Assembly: GCA_001873675.1 (NCBI GenBank)
Contig: MNZP01000219.1
Span: forward strand, 1 to 6,611
Reading direction: 5' to 3'
Source of the DNA: Syntrophaceae bacterium CG2_30_49_12
Lineage (GTDB): Bacteria; Desulfobacterota; Syntrophia; Syntrophales; CG2-30-49-12
Length of the DNA stretch: 6,611 nt
Shown: one piece after another, positions 1 through 5,126 of the stretch
Layout of the letters: every line of letters begins with the position of its first letter
Numbering within the stretch: the stretch's first letter is position 1
Made by a program: the position numbers and the translations under genes
Notes under the pieces: generated by a model
Seen by the model: the letters and a program-made list of their open reading frames with translations, nothing else
Database searches by the model: none
What the model was told of the DNA's origin: nothing

Positions 1-110
1 CCATTTTGTGTTATGATGACAGGGCGGTGGGTTTCGTTGATTTGCTTAAGCAAATCGGCCGCTTTTGCCTTAAGGTAAGTAACTGGCTTTATATCCGTTG
101 AAATATTCAT
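1..110 (-). CDS. Phd/YefM-family antitoxin, 5' part only
   Basis: The first 36 codons are visible and the gene runs off the left edge. The protein begins MNISTDIKPVTYLKAKAADL and continues into a stretch ending RPVIITQN, which is the standard N-terminal DNA-binding half of Phd/YefM antitoxins (beta strand, helix, then the P-V-I/V-I-T-Q-N-G strand). Such proteins bind and repress their own promoter and neutralise a RelE/ParE- or Doc-type toxin usually encoded just downstream; here that partner would lie outside the window. The ATG at 110 is chosen because a GGAGGTG ribosome site (118-124) sits 7 bases upstream; the ATG 5 bases earlier hits a stop after two codons. It is the fifth cassette of the integron and, unlike some others, carries its own promoter. 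Family assignment is firm; the toxin type is unknown. Confidence 0.88.
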   Translation of the reverse strand, partial: MNISTDIKPVTYLKAKAADLLKQINETHRPVIITQN

Positions 111-133
111 TTCATATCACCTCCGACCTTTTT

Positions 134-161
134 ATGATACTAAATTAAGACCGAATGTCAA
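134..161 (-). promoter_or_regulatory. Sigma70-type promoter of the antitoxin cassette
   Basis: On the minus strand a perfect -35 box TTGACA (156-161) is followed after 16 bases by TATCAT (134-139), five of six matches to the -10 consensus. Transcription would begin near 127, just ahead of the GGAGGTG ribosome site of the Phd-type antitoxin. It lies wholly inside the cassette, downstream of the crossover in the attC at 178-237, so the toxin-antitoxin cassette can be expressed wherever it is inserted. Antitoxins of this family normally bind over such a promoter. Confidence 0.72.
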
Positions 162-177
162 GGTTTATTTTGTGTCC

Positions 178-237
178 GGCTAACGATTTGGTCACCGGCG
201 CGAGGTTACGAGCGTCCGGTGCACTAAAATGTTATGT
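178..237 (-). other. attC site of the AbiTii cassette
   Basis: Read on the minus strand, the site opens with ACATAAC (231-237) and closes with GTTAGCC (178-184). Between them the arms fold back on each other: AACATTTTAGTGCACCGG on one side matches CCGGTGACCAAATCGTT on the other, with one unpaired G and a few mismatches next to the cores. Unpaired bases of this kind set strand choice by integron integrases in known attC sites. Length is 60 bp. It begins three bases after the AbiTii stop codon. Crossover is expected between 184 and 183. Confidence 0.87.
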
Positions 238-240
238 GCT

Positions 241-1152
241 CTACCACCCATAATATTTCTTAAGAGCATCAGCCAGAAATGAACCTGCAATACCGATTTC
301 GATTTGCCAAGACGTATCCACAGCTTTGGATAGCATATTCTTGAGCCATCCCTGAACCGCAGGGCCAAATTCTTTTTTGGCAACATCAGGAGAATCATTG
401 TCTTTATCTAATGCTGAATGGAGATCTCGTATGTCAGTTTCTGTGACATTCCGCGCTTTTAGGAAATCACCAAGAGTTTCAAAATCATTCTTGACGACCT
501 GGATTTCAACTGATTGTTTGTTGTGATTGCCAACTAAAATCGTTGTATTGTCGCCAAATATTGCATTATTGAACATCGACCTGGTGTCTATGTCTGCGCT
601 AATATCCAAGACCTCTTTGTCGGTCAAGCCATCATCAAACTTTCCGCTCAATTCCAAGACAAAATCCAGTAACCTTGACCTCACTTCAGTTAATATTTGA
701 GTGATTGCACTTGTGCTTATTTCACACCAGGCCCGTTGAATATGAAAACTCGGATCGAGCCCTTTACCTAAGAGGTGGTTAGCCTCTAAAGGTATGGGGC
801 TTTGAATGCTGCCACCCCCATTTGCTGCAAACTGTTCAAGTACGCTCAGAGATTGTCGAAGTTTTGTTGTTTCAAGGGATTCCCTATATTCTTTGTCTAA
901 ATGCGAAAGAGGGATTGGATGTCTGCTATACTGGTATGCCATGTTCGCAAAGTTTGCTAATACTTGAGCGCTTACAGTTCGATAGGGTGGAACATCGGCG
1001 GTTTCACTATAGCCATTGATCTCGTTGTTTACCCATTCAGTCAAATCTTTTTTGCCCAACTTGTGAAGCAAAATCTTCGTTTTTATAAGTGCATTTGTTA
1101 GATTTGGTTTCTGTGCGCCAAGGATATCTATTATTTCTTCAATTAACTTCAT
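241..1152 (-). CDS. AbiTii-domain protein (putative abortive-infection phage defence)
   Basis: This 303-residue protein starts MKLIEEIIDILGAQ and has the pattern I associate with the AbiTii domain: ALIKTKILLHKLGKKDLTEW at 21-40, then VNNEINGY (41-48), PPYRTV and the NxA/ArhPIPLSHL segment near 75-85. A middle stretch (FNNAIFGDNTTILVG, about 194-208) links to a C-terminal module with FGPAVQGWL (262-270) and a hydrophobic helix ending KKYYGW, a tail shared by relatives of this family. AbiTii proteins are named from abortive infection; mechanism is not known to me. A start at 1254 would translate through attC3, so the ATG at 1152 with AGAGGA 7 bases upstream is preferred. Only about 20 bases separate the cassette edge from the start, so expression probably relies on an upstream promoter. 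It is the fourth cassette. Confidence 0.8.
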   Translation of the reverse strand: MKLIEEIIDILGAQKPNLTNALIKTKILLHKLGKKDLTEWVNNEINGYSETADVPPYRTVSAQVLANFANMAYQYSRHPIPLSHLDKEYRESLETTKLRQSLSVLEQFAANGGGSIQSPIPLEANHLLGKGLDPSFHIQRAWCEISTSAITQILTEVRSRLLDFVLELSGKFDDGLTDKEVLDISADIDTRSMFNNAIFGDNTTILVGNHNKQSVEIQVVKNDFETLGDFLKARNVTETDIRDLHSALDKDNDSPDVAKKEFGPAVQGWLKNMLSKAVDTSWQIEIGIAGSFLADALKKYYGW

Positions 1153-1167
1153 ATTGTGTCCTCTTAC

Positions 1168-1226
1168 ACATAACGGGCTAATCAGCCGCGCGTCTTTTTG
1201 CGTCGGCTGAATTAGCATTGTTGGGC
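1168..1226 (-). other. attC site of the two-gene cassette
   Basis: Minus-strand outer cores are GCCCAAC (1220-1226, perfect RYYYAAC) and GTTATGT (1168-1174, one mismatch to GTTRRRY). The arms GCTAATTCAGCCGACGC and GCGCGGCTGATTAGC pair almost completely, leaving an unpaired T and an unpaired A on one strand and a short A-rich loop. Length is 59 bp, the short class of attC. It starts 24 bases after the stop of the membrane-protein gene. Crossover is expected between 1174 and 1173. Confidence 0.9.
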
Positions 1227-1250
1227 AGCCATAAGCTGCACACGGTTTTA

Positions 1251-1637
1251 TCACCTTGCGTAGAACACCTTAACCGACATCATCTTGCCATTACTTTGCA
1301 AACGCATAGGCCGATATCCGATAAACCTTTCTTCAATCCCACCATACAAAGCTTCCCTGAGAAGTTCATGGGACACAGGGGGGAAGATATTCTGATAGAG
1401 ATCGTCAAAGGTAAGTGCTTCCAATGACAGTATCTTGACAATTTCGTCTTGTACGCGATCAACGTACTTTTCGTGTTGGTAGGATGAGTATAGAGTTGCC
1501 CCGCTTATAACAATAATCGCGGCAACGACTACACTAAACACAATTTCCTTTTTTTTGTCATTTTTAACAACAAAAACTGCAACCAAGCCCCCCACAGAGA
1601 TTGAGAAGCTGGCAATGGATAGGAATATCTCAATCAT
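1251..1637 (-). CDS. Small two-helix membrane protein of unknown function
   Basis: I do not recognise a family. The 128-residue product starts MIEIFLSIASFSISVGGLVA and has two hydrophobic segments, about residues 3-24 and 32-52, joined by a short basic turn (KNDKKKE), so both ends should face the same side; positive-inside logic puts the turn in the cytoplasm. The rest (about 53-128) is soluble, mixed helix and strand, with charged helices and a terminal strand pair that could be a small winged-helix-like fold, which is inference. An ATG at 1652 is also in frame but has no ribosome site; the one at 1637 has GGGGA about 9 bases upstream. It follows the lipoprotein gene after 33 bases with no attC between, so both belong to one cassette and are likely co-transcribed. 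Confidence 0.62.
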   Translation of the reverse strand: MIEIFLSIASFSISVGGLVAVFVVKNDKKKEIVFSVVVAAIIVISGATLYSSYQHEKYVDRVQDEIVKILSLEALTFDDLYQNIFPPVSHELLREALYGGIEERFIGYRPMRLQSNGKMMSVKVFYAR

Positions 1638-1670
1638 ATCAGGATTCCCCATTTTATGGTGGTCAACTGT

Positions 1671-2189
1671 CTATCGAACTAATGTGGCAGACTCAAGTGT
1701 CGCTGGCCCATTTCCGCCTCCGAGGAGGAATCTACCCCAAGGATTCGGTCCGCCGTGCACCGAGATTTGGATTATGTTTTTTCTGTCGTTGTCGAGGACA
1801 ATGTCGACAATTCTGTTCTCCGGGACGATGACCGCACCGCCTACGATTCCGACGCTGGAATCCGGAAACGTTCCTTCGGGAAGTAGCCTCACAAGGACTT
1901 TGGCAGCTGTTCCCCCAATTCGAAGCTGGAGTACGTCACCTGCTGCAAAGTCCGTAACGGTCGGAAGATCGAGCCACCCACTTCCCCAGCGAGGGGACAA
2001 TCCAGTTTCCCCAGCCAGGAGTCTGGGTTCGGAGTTTGCTTCAGTCTTACCTTCAGAAGCAGTCTGTATTGCTTCATTGGAAACTGCCTTATTTTTTCCT
2101 CCAGGTTCACCAGTACCTTCATCACTTTTGCTGCATCCATTCATAGCTACAAGACCCAGTACAATAATTAACACAAAAAACTTATTCAT
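1671..2189 (-). CDS. Putative lipoprotein of unknown function
   Basis: The 172-residue product begins MNKFFVLIIVLGLVAMNGCS: a basic N-region, hydrophobic core and a cysteine at 19 in a loose lipobox (MNGC; the -3 residue is not ideal). A low-complexity, charged Gly/Glu/Lys linker (about 20-55) follows, as in many tethered lipoproteins. The remainder (about 60-172) is rich in strands and glycine, with AGDVLQLRIGGTAAKVLVRL, NRIVDIVLDN, IQISVHGGPNPWG and a GGGNGPATL stretch; I read it as a compact beta domain but recognise no family. The start is supported by a strong AGGAGG ribosome site. It is the first gene of a two-gene cassette and likely lies in the outer or inner membrane facing the periplasm. 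Confidence 0.68.
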   Translation of the reverse strand: MNKFFVLIIVLGLVAMNGCSKSDEGTGEPGGKNKAVSNEAIQTASEGKTEANSEPRLLAGETGLSPRWGSGWLDLPTVTDFAAGDVLQLRIGGTAAKVLVRLLPEGTFPDSSVGIVGGAVIVPENRIVDIVLDNDRKNIIQISVHGGPNPWGRFLLGGGNGPATLESATLVR

Positions 2190-2227
2190 ATCGTTGCTCC
2201 TCCTCTTTTATACAATCAGTACGTGAC

Positions 2228-2356
2228 GCCCAACACTGAGTTAAGCGGAATCTGGATTTAAGGCACAGACATTCATCCTGCCGGATTATTTTGTTGTATT
2301 CCCTGAATATCAAATAATCCGGCAGTCCAGATTTCCGCTTGAACGTTTCGTTATGC
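2228..2356 (-). other. Long attC site of the PIN toxin cassette
   Basis: Minus-strand outer cores are GCATAAC (2350-2356, one mismatch) and GTTGGGC (2228-2234, perfect). The arms TTCAAGCGGAAATCTGGA and TCCAGATTCCGCTTAA pair with two unpaired bases (a C and an A) on one strand. The terminal region is long and itself contains a perfect 14-bp stem, CTGCCGGATTATTT (2278-2291) against AAATAATCCGGCAG (2312-2325). Length is 129 bp, at the upper end of the usual attC range. The stop codon of the upstream small gene lies inside the left core. Crossover is expected between 2234 and 2233. Confidence 0.87.
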
Positions 2357-2542
2357 CAATTTTTCATTAGAACCTGTTTCCTCTCTTTCTTTTCTCCATT
2401 CAGCGTACCTTTTTAGCGCTTCCTTGTTAATCTCATCTATTGTTTTATTTTTCCTTCTTTTATGAAGTCTGTGCCTTATCTCATGCAATTCCCACAATGC
2501 ATGATCTTCATTTTCAGTGTAACTATTTTTATAGGTTTCCAT
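2351..2542 (-). CDS. Small protein partnered with PIN toxin, putative antitoxin
   Basis: This 63-residue, strongly charged protein starts METYKNSYTENEDHALWELH and continues with a Lys/Arg/Glu-rich helical segment (HEIRHRLHKRRK, then DEINKEALKRYAEWRKERE). Small proteins of this style are found next to PIN-domain genes and I take it as the antitoxin, though it shows no obvious DNA-binding fold, so promoter autoregulation is uncertain. The ATG at 2542 overlaps the toxin's last 14 bases and has a strong GGAGGTG site 7 bases upstream, within the toxin gene; an in-frame ATG at 2575 lacks this and is rejected. Toxin-first order is the reverse of classical vapBC. The stop codon TAA at 2351-2353 lies inside the first core of the attC. 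Confidence 0.72.
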   Translation of the reverse strand: METYKNSYTENEDHALWELHEIRHRLHKRRKNKTIDEINKEALKRYAEWRKEREETGSNEKLA

Positions 2543-3023
2543 ATTCAGCACCTCCGAACAATTCCAATGATCCAATCTCGATTATCCCATAGCCATGTTT
2601 CATGTTGATTTCATGAATTTTTCTTATTGGATTCACACTCACTATATGCCTGAAATTCCATGATGCCAAGGCATCAAGCTGGTTCACCGATGCTATAGCC
2701 ACATGGTAAGCATCTTCTGGTTCTGATCTCGGAATAGCTCCGCTTTTCATATAATCTTCTGACAGAATAACGGATGCTTCTGATAATTCAAGGACTTTTA
2801 CATCGTAATCTAATATTAAGGCTCGGATATTCTGTCTTTTTACGAAATTTTCGATCTCGTCAATTTCTTCGATAGCCGTGATGGACGTATACAGATCGTA
2901 TGACGATGCTTTGTTTTCAAACCATTTCTGTGTTACCAACTGTCTTACAGGTTTGGATGTATCATAGTATGCACTTGCAATTGAGGTATCAAGATACAAT
3001 TTGGTCTTTTTATCTTCCAGCAT
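2529..3023 (-). CDS. PIN-domain ribonuclease toxin, VapC-like
   Basis: The 164-residue product is a PIN-domain protein; these are metal-dependent ribonucleases that act as toxins in VapBC-type pairs. Visible PIN landmarks are KLYLDTSIASAYYD with the first acidic residue D12, TSITAIEEIDEI with E52/E53, and EPEDAYHVAIAS with D104, followed by ALASWNFRHIV, where the usual later acidic position is the Asn of WNF (N123), common in this subgroup. The size suits a single-domain VapC with a short C-terminal extension. The start at 3023 has only a modest ribosome site (AAGAGA), and an in-frame stop lies about 12 codons upstream. It forms cassette two with the overlapping small gene; no convincing promoter is visible in the 58 bases between cassette edge and start. 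Cellular target is unknown. Confidence 0.88.
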   Translation of the reverse strand: MLEDKKTKLYLDTSIASAYYDTSKPVRQLVTQKWFENKASSYDLYTSITAIEEIDEIENFVKRQNIRALILDYDVKVLELSEASVILSEDYMKSGAIPRSEPEDAYHVAIASVNQLDALASWNFRHIVSVNPIRKIHEINMKHGYGIIEIGSLELFGGAEYGNL

Positions 3024-3075
3024 TTCTCTTATCCAATTCTGTTTTCATGATTTTGCTTTGCTTTTTGCATATCGA

Positions 3076-3177
3076 GCATAACGGTGCGAATAACCAGCGG
3101 GCCTCGGTCTTTCGCAAACCCAGGTGCTTAACGCAAACCGCGTGGCTTCTCCCGTCTGGTTGATTTGCTTGTTAGCC
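3076..3177 (-). other. attC site of the first cassette
   Basis: Minus-strand outer cores are GGCTAAC (3171-3177, one mismatch) and GTTATGC (3076-3082, one mismatch). The arms GCAAATCAACCAGACGGG and CCCGCTGGTTATTCGC pair with an unpaired C and an unpaired A on one strand, and a loop region of roughly 45 bases. Length is 102 bp. It begins 17 bases after the stop of the first cassette gene. Crossover is expected between 3082 and 3081. Confidence 0.87.
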
Positions 3178-3194
3178 ACTCATGCTCTATAACG

Positions 3195-3572
3195 CTATTG
3201 CGTTTTTTGATGCTTTTTATAGTGAAAAATAAGGTTTGTGACCAAAGCATCAACCGTACAATTCTCTTTTTCTGCTAATTCATTGAGCTTCTTGAAATTT
3301 ATGCTGGAAATTCTTACATCCAACACTTTAACACTCTCATCCTTCCATTGAAGGACATTCCTTTTGTCCAAGATGAATCTATCAGGGTACTGTTTAGCTG
3401 CTTTCTTTTTCGTCTCATCCCATGCGTTATTGATGTCACGAGTTGTAGACATTTGCCCGATGAGGCCCAACTGAAATGTAATATTCTCCTTTAGGTTTTT
3501 AGTACCAGAAGGAAGTTGTAATAGAGCCTCCAACATCATCTTCGAAAGCCTACCTTTTGATAATAATGCCAT
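3195..3572 (-). CDS. Hypothetical protein with ribbon-helix-helix-like C-terminus
   Basis: I do not recognise the full protein. It has 125 residues and begins MALLSKGRLSKMMLEALLQL. The N-terminal two thirds look helical and basic. The last 45 residues fit a ribbon-helix-helix pattern: a strand (VKVLDVRISS, 81-90), a helix (NFKKLNELAEKENC, 92-105) and, after T106-V, a second helix (DALVTNLIFHYKKH, 108-121). That suggests a DNA-binding regulator or antitoxin-like protein, but no toxin gene accompanies it. The start is backed by AGGTGA 8 bases upstream. It is the first cassette, so it should receive the most transcription from Pc. Two TTCGAA words (3589-3601) overlap the region just ahead of its ribosome site. 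Confidence 0.66.
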   Translation of the reverse strand: MALLSKGRLSKMMLEALLQLPSGTKNLKENITFQLGLIGQMSTTRDINNAWDETKKKAAKQYPDRFILDKRNVLQWKDESVKVLDVRISSINFKKLNELAEKENCTVDALVTNLIFHYKKHQKTQ

Positions 3573-3588
3573 TTATGTATCACCTTTT

Positions 3589-3601
3589 TTCGAATTTCGA
3601 A
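3589..3601. repeat. Paired TTCGAA palindromes ahead of cassette gene 1
   Basis: The self-complementary hexamer TTCGAA occurs twice with one base between (3589-3594 and 3596-3601), immediately upstream of the ribosome site of the ribbon-helix-helix-like gene. Tandem short palindromes of this spacing resemble operators bound by RHH dimers, which often repress their own genes. The role is inferred only from position and symmetry. Confidence 0.35.
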
Positions 3602-3628
3602 TTGAATTTTCGCTATGCTACTTTCTTT

Positions 3629-3635
3629 GCCTAAC
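3629..3635 (-). other. attI crossover core
   Basis: On the minus strand the heptamer GTTAGGC matches GTTRRRY perfectly and is the only good core between intI and the first cassette gene, at the place where attI is expected. Crossover between 3635 and 3634 would make the first cassette about 553 bp with its attC at the far end. A small inverted repeat (GTAA-TGTC-TTAC, 3647-3658) lies on the intI side and may be part of the integrase-binding region, although attI flanks vary between integrons and this is not certain. Confidence 0.78.
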
Positions 3636-3697
3636 AATTAATATACGTAATGTCTTACATACTGCCCGATAGTCGTCATATTTAAAAGAATGCAACA

Positions 3698-3726
3698 AAT
3701 TTAGACTGGTTTATCTGAAAAGTCAA
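3698..3726 (-). promoter_or_regulatory. Candidate cassette promoter Pc
   Basis: On the minus strand TTGACT (3721-3726, five of six consensus matches) is followed after exactly 17 bases by TAAATT (3698-3703, four of six). Transcription would start near 3691 and pass through attI into the cassettes, which is the job of Pc. Its position between intI and attI fits known integrons. A perfect 14-bp palindrome, AAAGAAATTTCTTT (3725-3738), overlaps the end of the -35 box and could bind a regulator. Confidence 0.66.
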
Positions 3727-3744
3727 AGAAATTTCTTTAAAATT

Positions 3745-3793
3745 TACCGATAATATGTTTATTATCACTCAATAAGTAATCGGTATATTATCG
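3745..3793. promoter_or_regulatory. Palindrome cluster over the intI promoter region
   Basis: Three overlapping symmetries are visible: GATAATA-TGTT-TATTATC (3749-3766), CGATAATAT (3748-3756) against ATATTATCG (3785-3793), and TACCGAT (3745-3751) against ATCGGTA (3779-3785). A weak plus-strand promoter can be drawn through them: TTATCA (3762-3767), 18 bases, TATTAT (3786-3791), with a start near 3798. The symmetric words sit over both boxes, as expected of a repressor binding two sites. No LexA box of the known E. coli, Geobacter or Myxococcus types is recognised, so I cannot say that it is SOS control. Confidence 0.42.
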
Positions 3794-3815
3794 ACCCTTT
3801 GACGGGGAGCTGTTT

Positions 3816-5126
3816 GTGAAAGAAATTTTGCCTGATTTCCAAAAGTATCTTGTTGAACATAAGCTCGTACCAGAGGGGCATGTTTCCTTTTATGCCTTGT
3901 GGACGAGCAAATTCCTTTTCTTTTCCAACAAGCATCAGGATAAATCAATAGTGCTTAGAAAGAGGCTTTTTCTTGATTCCCTGATGAAAGAGCAAAAGTT
4001 ACAGGACTGGCAGGTGCATCAGGCGGAAAACGCCATCGGGCTTTATCTGAATCATTTTCTGTCCGGCGATGTTTCGTTATTGTCACCAAATGCTGAACCC
4101 GTTTTTCAGAACAGGTTTCCGGATTATCAGGAAATGCGGGAGACGCTCCGGGAGGCGATAAGAATCAAGCATTATGCCTACAGTACTGAACGTACCTACA
4201 TAGATTGGTTCCAGAGGTTTTATGCTTATGTTACCGCTATAAAAGGCAAAGATTGGCAAAAGGGTGGTGCTGATGAGACGGATGTCAGAGATTTCTTGAG
4301 TCACCTGGCCGTCAGGCAGAGGGTGTCATCATCTACTCAGAATCAGGCATTTAATGCTCTGCTTTTTCTCTTTCGGGAAGTACTCAAGATTAACCTCCAG
4401 GACCTCAGTAAAACAGTGCGGGCCAAAAGAGGGTCAAAGATCCCTGTCGTATTGACACAGGATGAAGTCAAACGGCTGCTTAACGAGATAGGGGGCAGAG
4501 ATTTGCTCATCATCCAGATTCTGTATGGCACGGGCATGAGGCTCATGGAACTTGCCCGGTTACGTGTTCAGGATATCGATTTCGGTCTGAATTCGATTAT
4601 TGTCAGAGCAGGCAAGGGGGACAAAGACAGGATGACCATCATGCCTGAATTCGTAAAAGAAAGCCTGAAAGAACATCTTTCCAGGGTAAGGAAACTTCAT
4701 GAAAAAGACTTGGAAATGGAACATGGCGAGGTATATCTGCCGGAAGGTCTCGACCGCAAGTATCCGAATGCAGGCAAGGAATGGGGATGGCAATATGCTT
4801 TTCCTTCGGCTACGCTTTCCGTCGATCCACGGACGGGGAAGGTGCGCCGCCACCATATAAGCCCCAGTTCCATACAAAAGATAGTGGCGGCGGCGGTGAA
4901 AAAAGCGGGGATTGCCAAACATGCCAGTGTTCATACGCTACGCCACAGTTTTGCCACACATTTGTTGATGAACGGTGTAAACATCCGCGAGGTTCAGGAA
5001 CTGCTCGGCCATAAGAATGTAGAAACAACCATGATTTATACCCATGTTCTCAGGAATATGTCGAAAGCGCCGGAAAGTCCGCTGGACGTACTCCTGCGGC
5101 AAGAGAAGGGGCATCCATCGCCATGA
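3816..5126 (+). CDS. intI: Integron integrase IntI with N-terminal extension
   Basis: A 436-residue tyrosine recombinase that inserts and excises cassettes by recombining attI and folded single-stranded attC sites. Catalytic residues are all present: R242 (GTGMRLMELARLR), K267 (AGKGDKD), H373 and R376 (HTLRHSFATH), H399 (LLGHK) and nucleophile Y408 (TTMIYTHV). The insertion that separates IntI from XerC/D is clear at about 305-345 (YLPEGLDRKYPNAGKEWGWQ, then YAFPS). The normal core-binding domain spans about 105-200. Residues 1-100 are extra against the usual IntI of about 320-340 residues and resemble a second core-binding domain (LPDFQKYL, SFYALWTSKFLFFS). Start is GTG with GGGGAG six bases upstream. 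The stop overlaps the helicase start. Confidence 0.97.
   Translation: MKEILPDFQKYLVEHKLVPEGHVSFYALWTSKFLFFSNKHQDKSIVLRKRLFLDSLMKEQKLQDWQVHQAENAIGLYLNHFLSGDVSLLSPNAEPVFQNRFPDYQEMRETLREAIRIKHYAYSTERTYIDWFQRFYAYVTAIKGKDWQKGGADETDVRDFLSHLAVRQRVSSSTQNQAFNALLFLFREVLKINLQDLSKTVRAKRGSKIPVVLTQDEVKRLLNEIGGRDLLIIQILYGTGMRLMELARLRVQDIDFGLNSIIVRAGKGDKDRMTIMPEFVKESLKEHLSRVRKLHEKDLEMEHGEVYLPEGLDRKYPNAGKEWGWQYAFPSATLSVDPRTGKVRRHHISPSSIQKIVAAAVKKAGIAKHASVHTLRHSFATHLLMNGVNIREVQELLGHKNVETTMIYTHVLRNMSKAPESPLDVLLRQEKGHPSP

Larger units (their letters stand above)
1..5126. mobile_element. Sedentary integron: intI, attI and start of a cassette array
   Basis: The integrase gene on the plus strand diverges from a run of minus-strand genes, each followed by an attC-like site whose outer cores match RYYYAAC/GTTRRRY. 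Taking the crossover after the G of each right-hand core, the cassettes are about 3082-3634 (RHH-like protein), 2234-3081 (PIN toxin pair), 1174-2233 (lipoprotein and membrane protein), 184-1173 (AbiTii) and 1-183 (Phd-type antitoxin, cut by the window edge). Gene orientation is uniform and fits transcription from a promoter beside attI. No transposase or resistance gene is seen, and the intI side runs into purF, so this is read as a chromosomal rather than a mobile integron. The array continues beyond the left edge. Confidence 0.92.

Noticed and set aside
1153..1254. Upstream ATG extending the AbiTii protein by 34 residues
   Set aside because: The extension would be translated through the attC at 1168-1226 and across the cassette boundary; the ATG at 1152 has a ribosome site and starts the conserved domain.
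1555..2226. Long plus-strand open frame of 223 codons
   Set aside because: It lies antisense across the lipoprotein gene, is Pro/Ser-rich with no recognisable domain, and runs against the uniform cassette orientation; the minus-strand frame has a signal peptide and a strong ribosome site.
2190..2233. TATAAA-like -10 box ahead of the lipoprotein gene
   Set aside because: It sits only a few bases before the ribosome site, so a transcript would start inside that site, and the only -35-like word is too close (15 bases) and poor.
3010..3048. Twelve-codon minus-strand frame overlapping the PIN toxin start
   Set aside because: Starts ATGAAAACAG and ends within the toxin gene, but has no ribosome site and no sign of conservation; treated as chance.
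1..3634. CRISPR array or tRNA genes
   Set aside because: The repeated elements differ in sequence and length and fold as attC sites; no regularly spaced identical repeats and no tRNA cloverleaf were seen.
3640..3815. LexA (SOS) box upstream of intI
   Set aside because: Many intI genes are SOS-controlled, so I looked for E. coli-type CTGT-N8-ACAG and for the types known from Geobacter and Myxococcus; none is present by eye.
4560..4934. Minus-strand frame of 124 codons within intI
   Set aside because: Antisense shadow of the integrase, which has clear catalytic motifs on the plus strand in the same bases.
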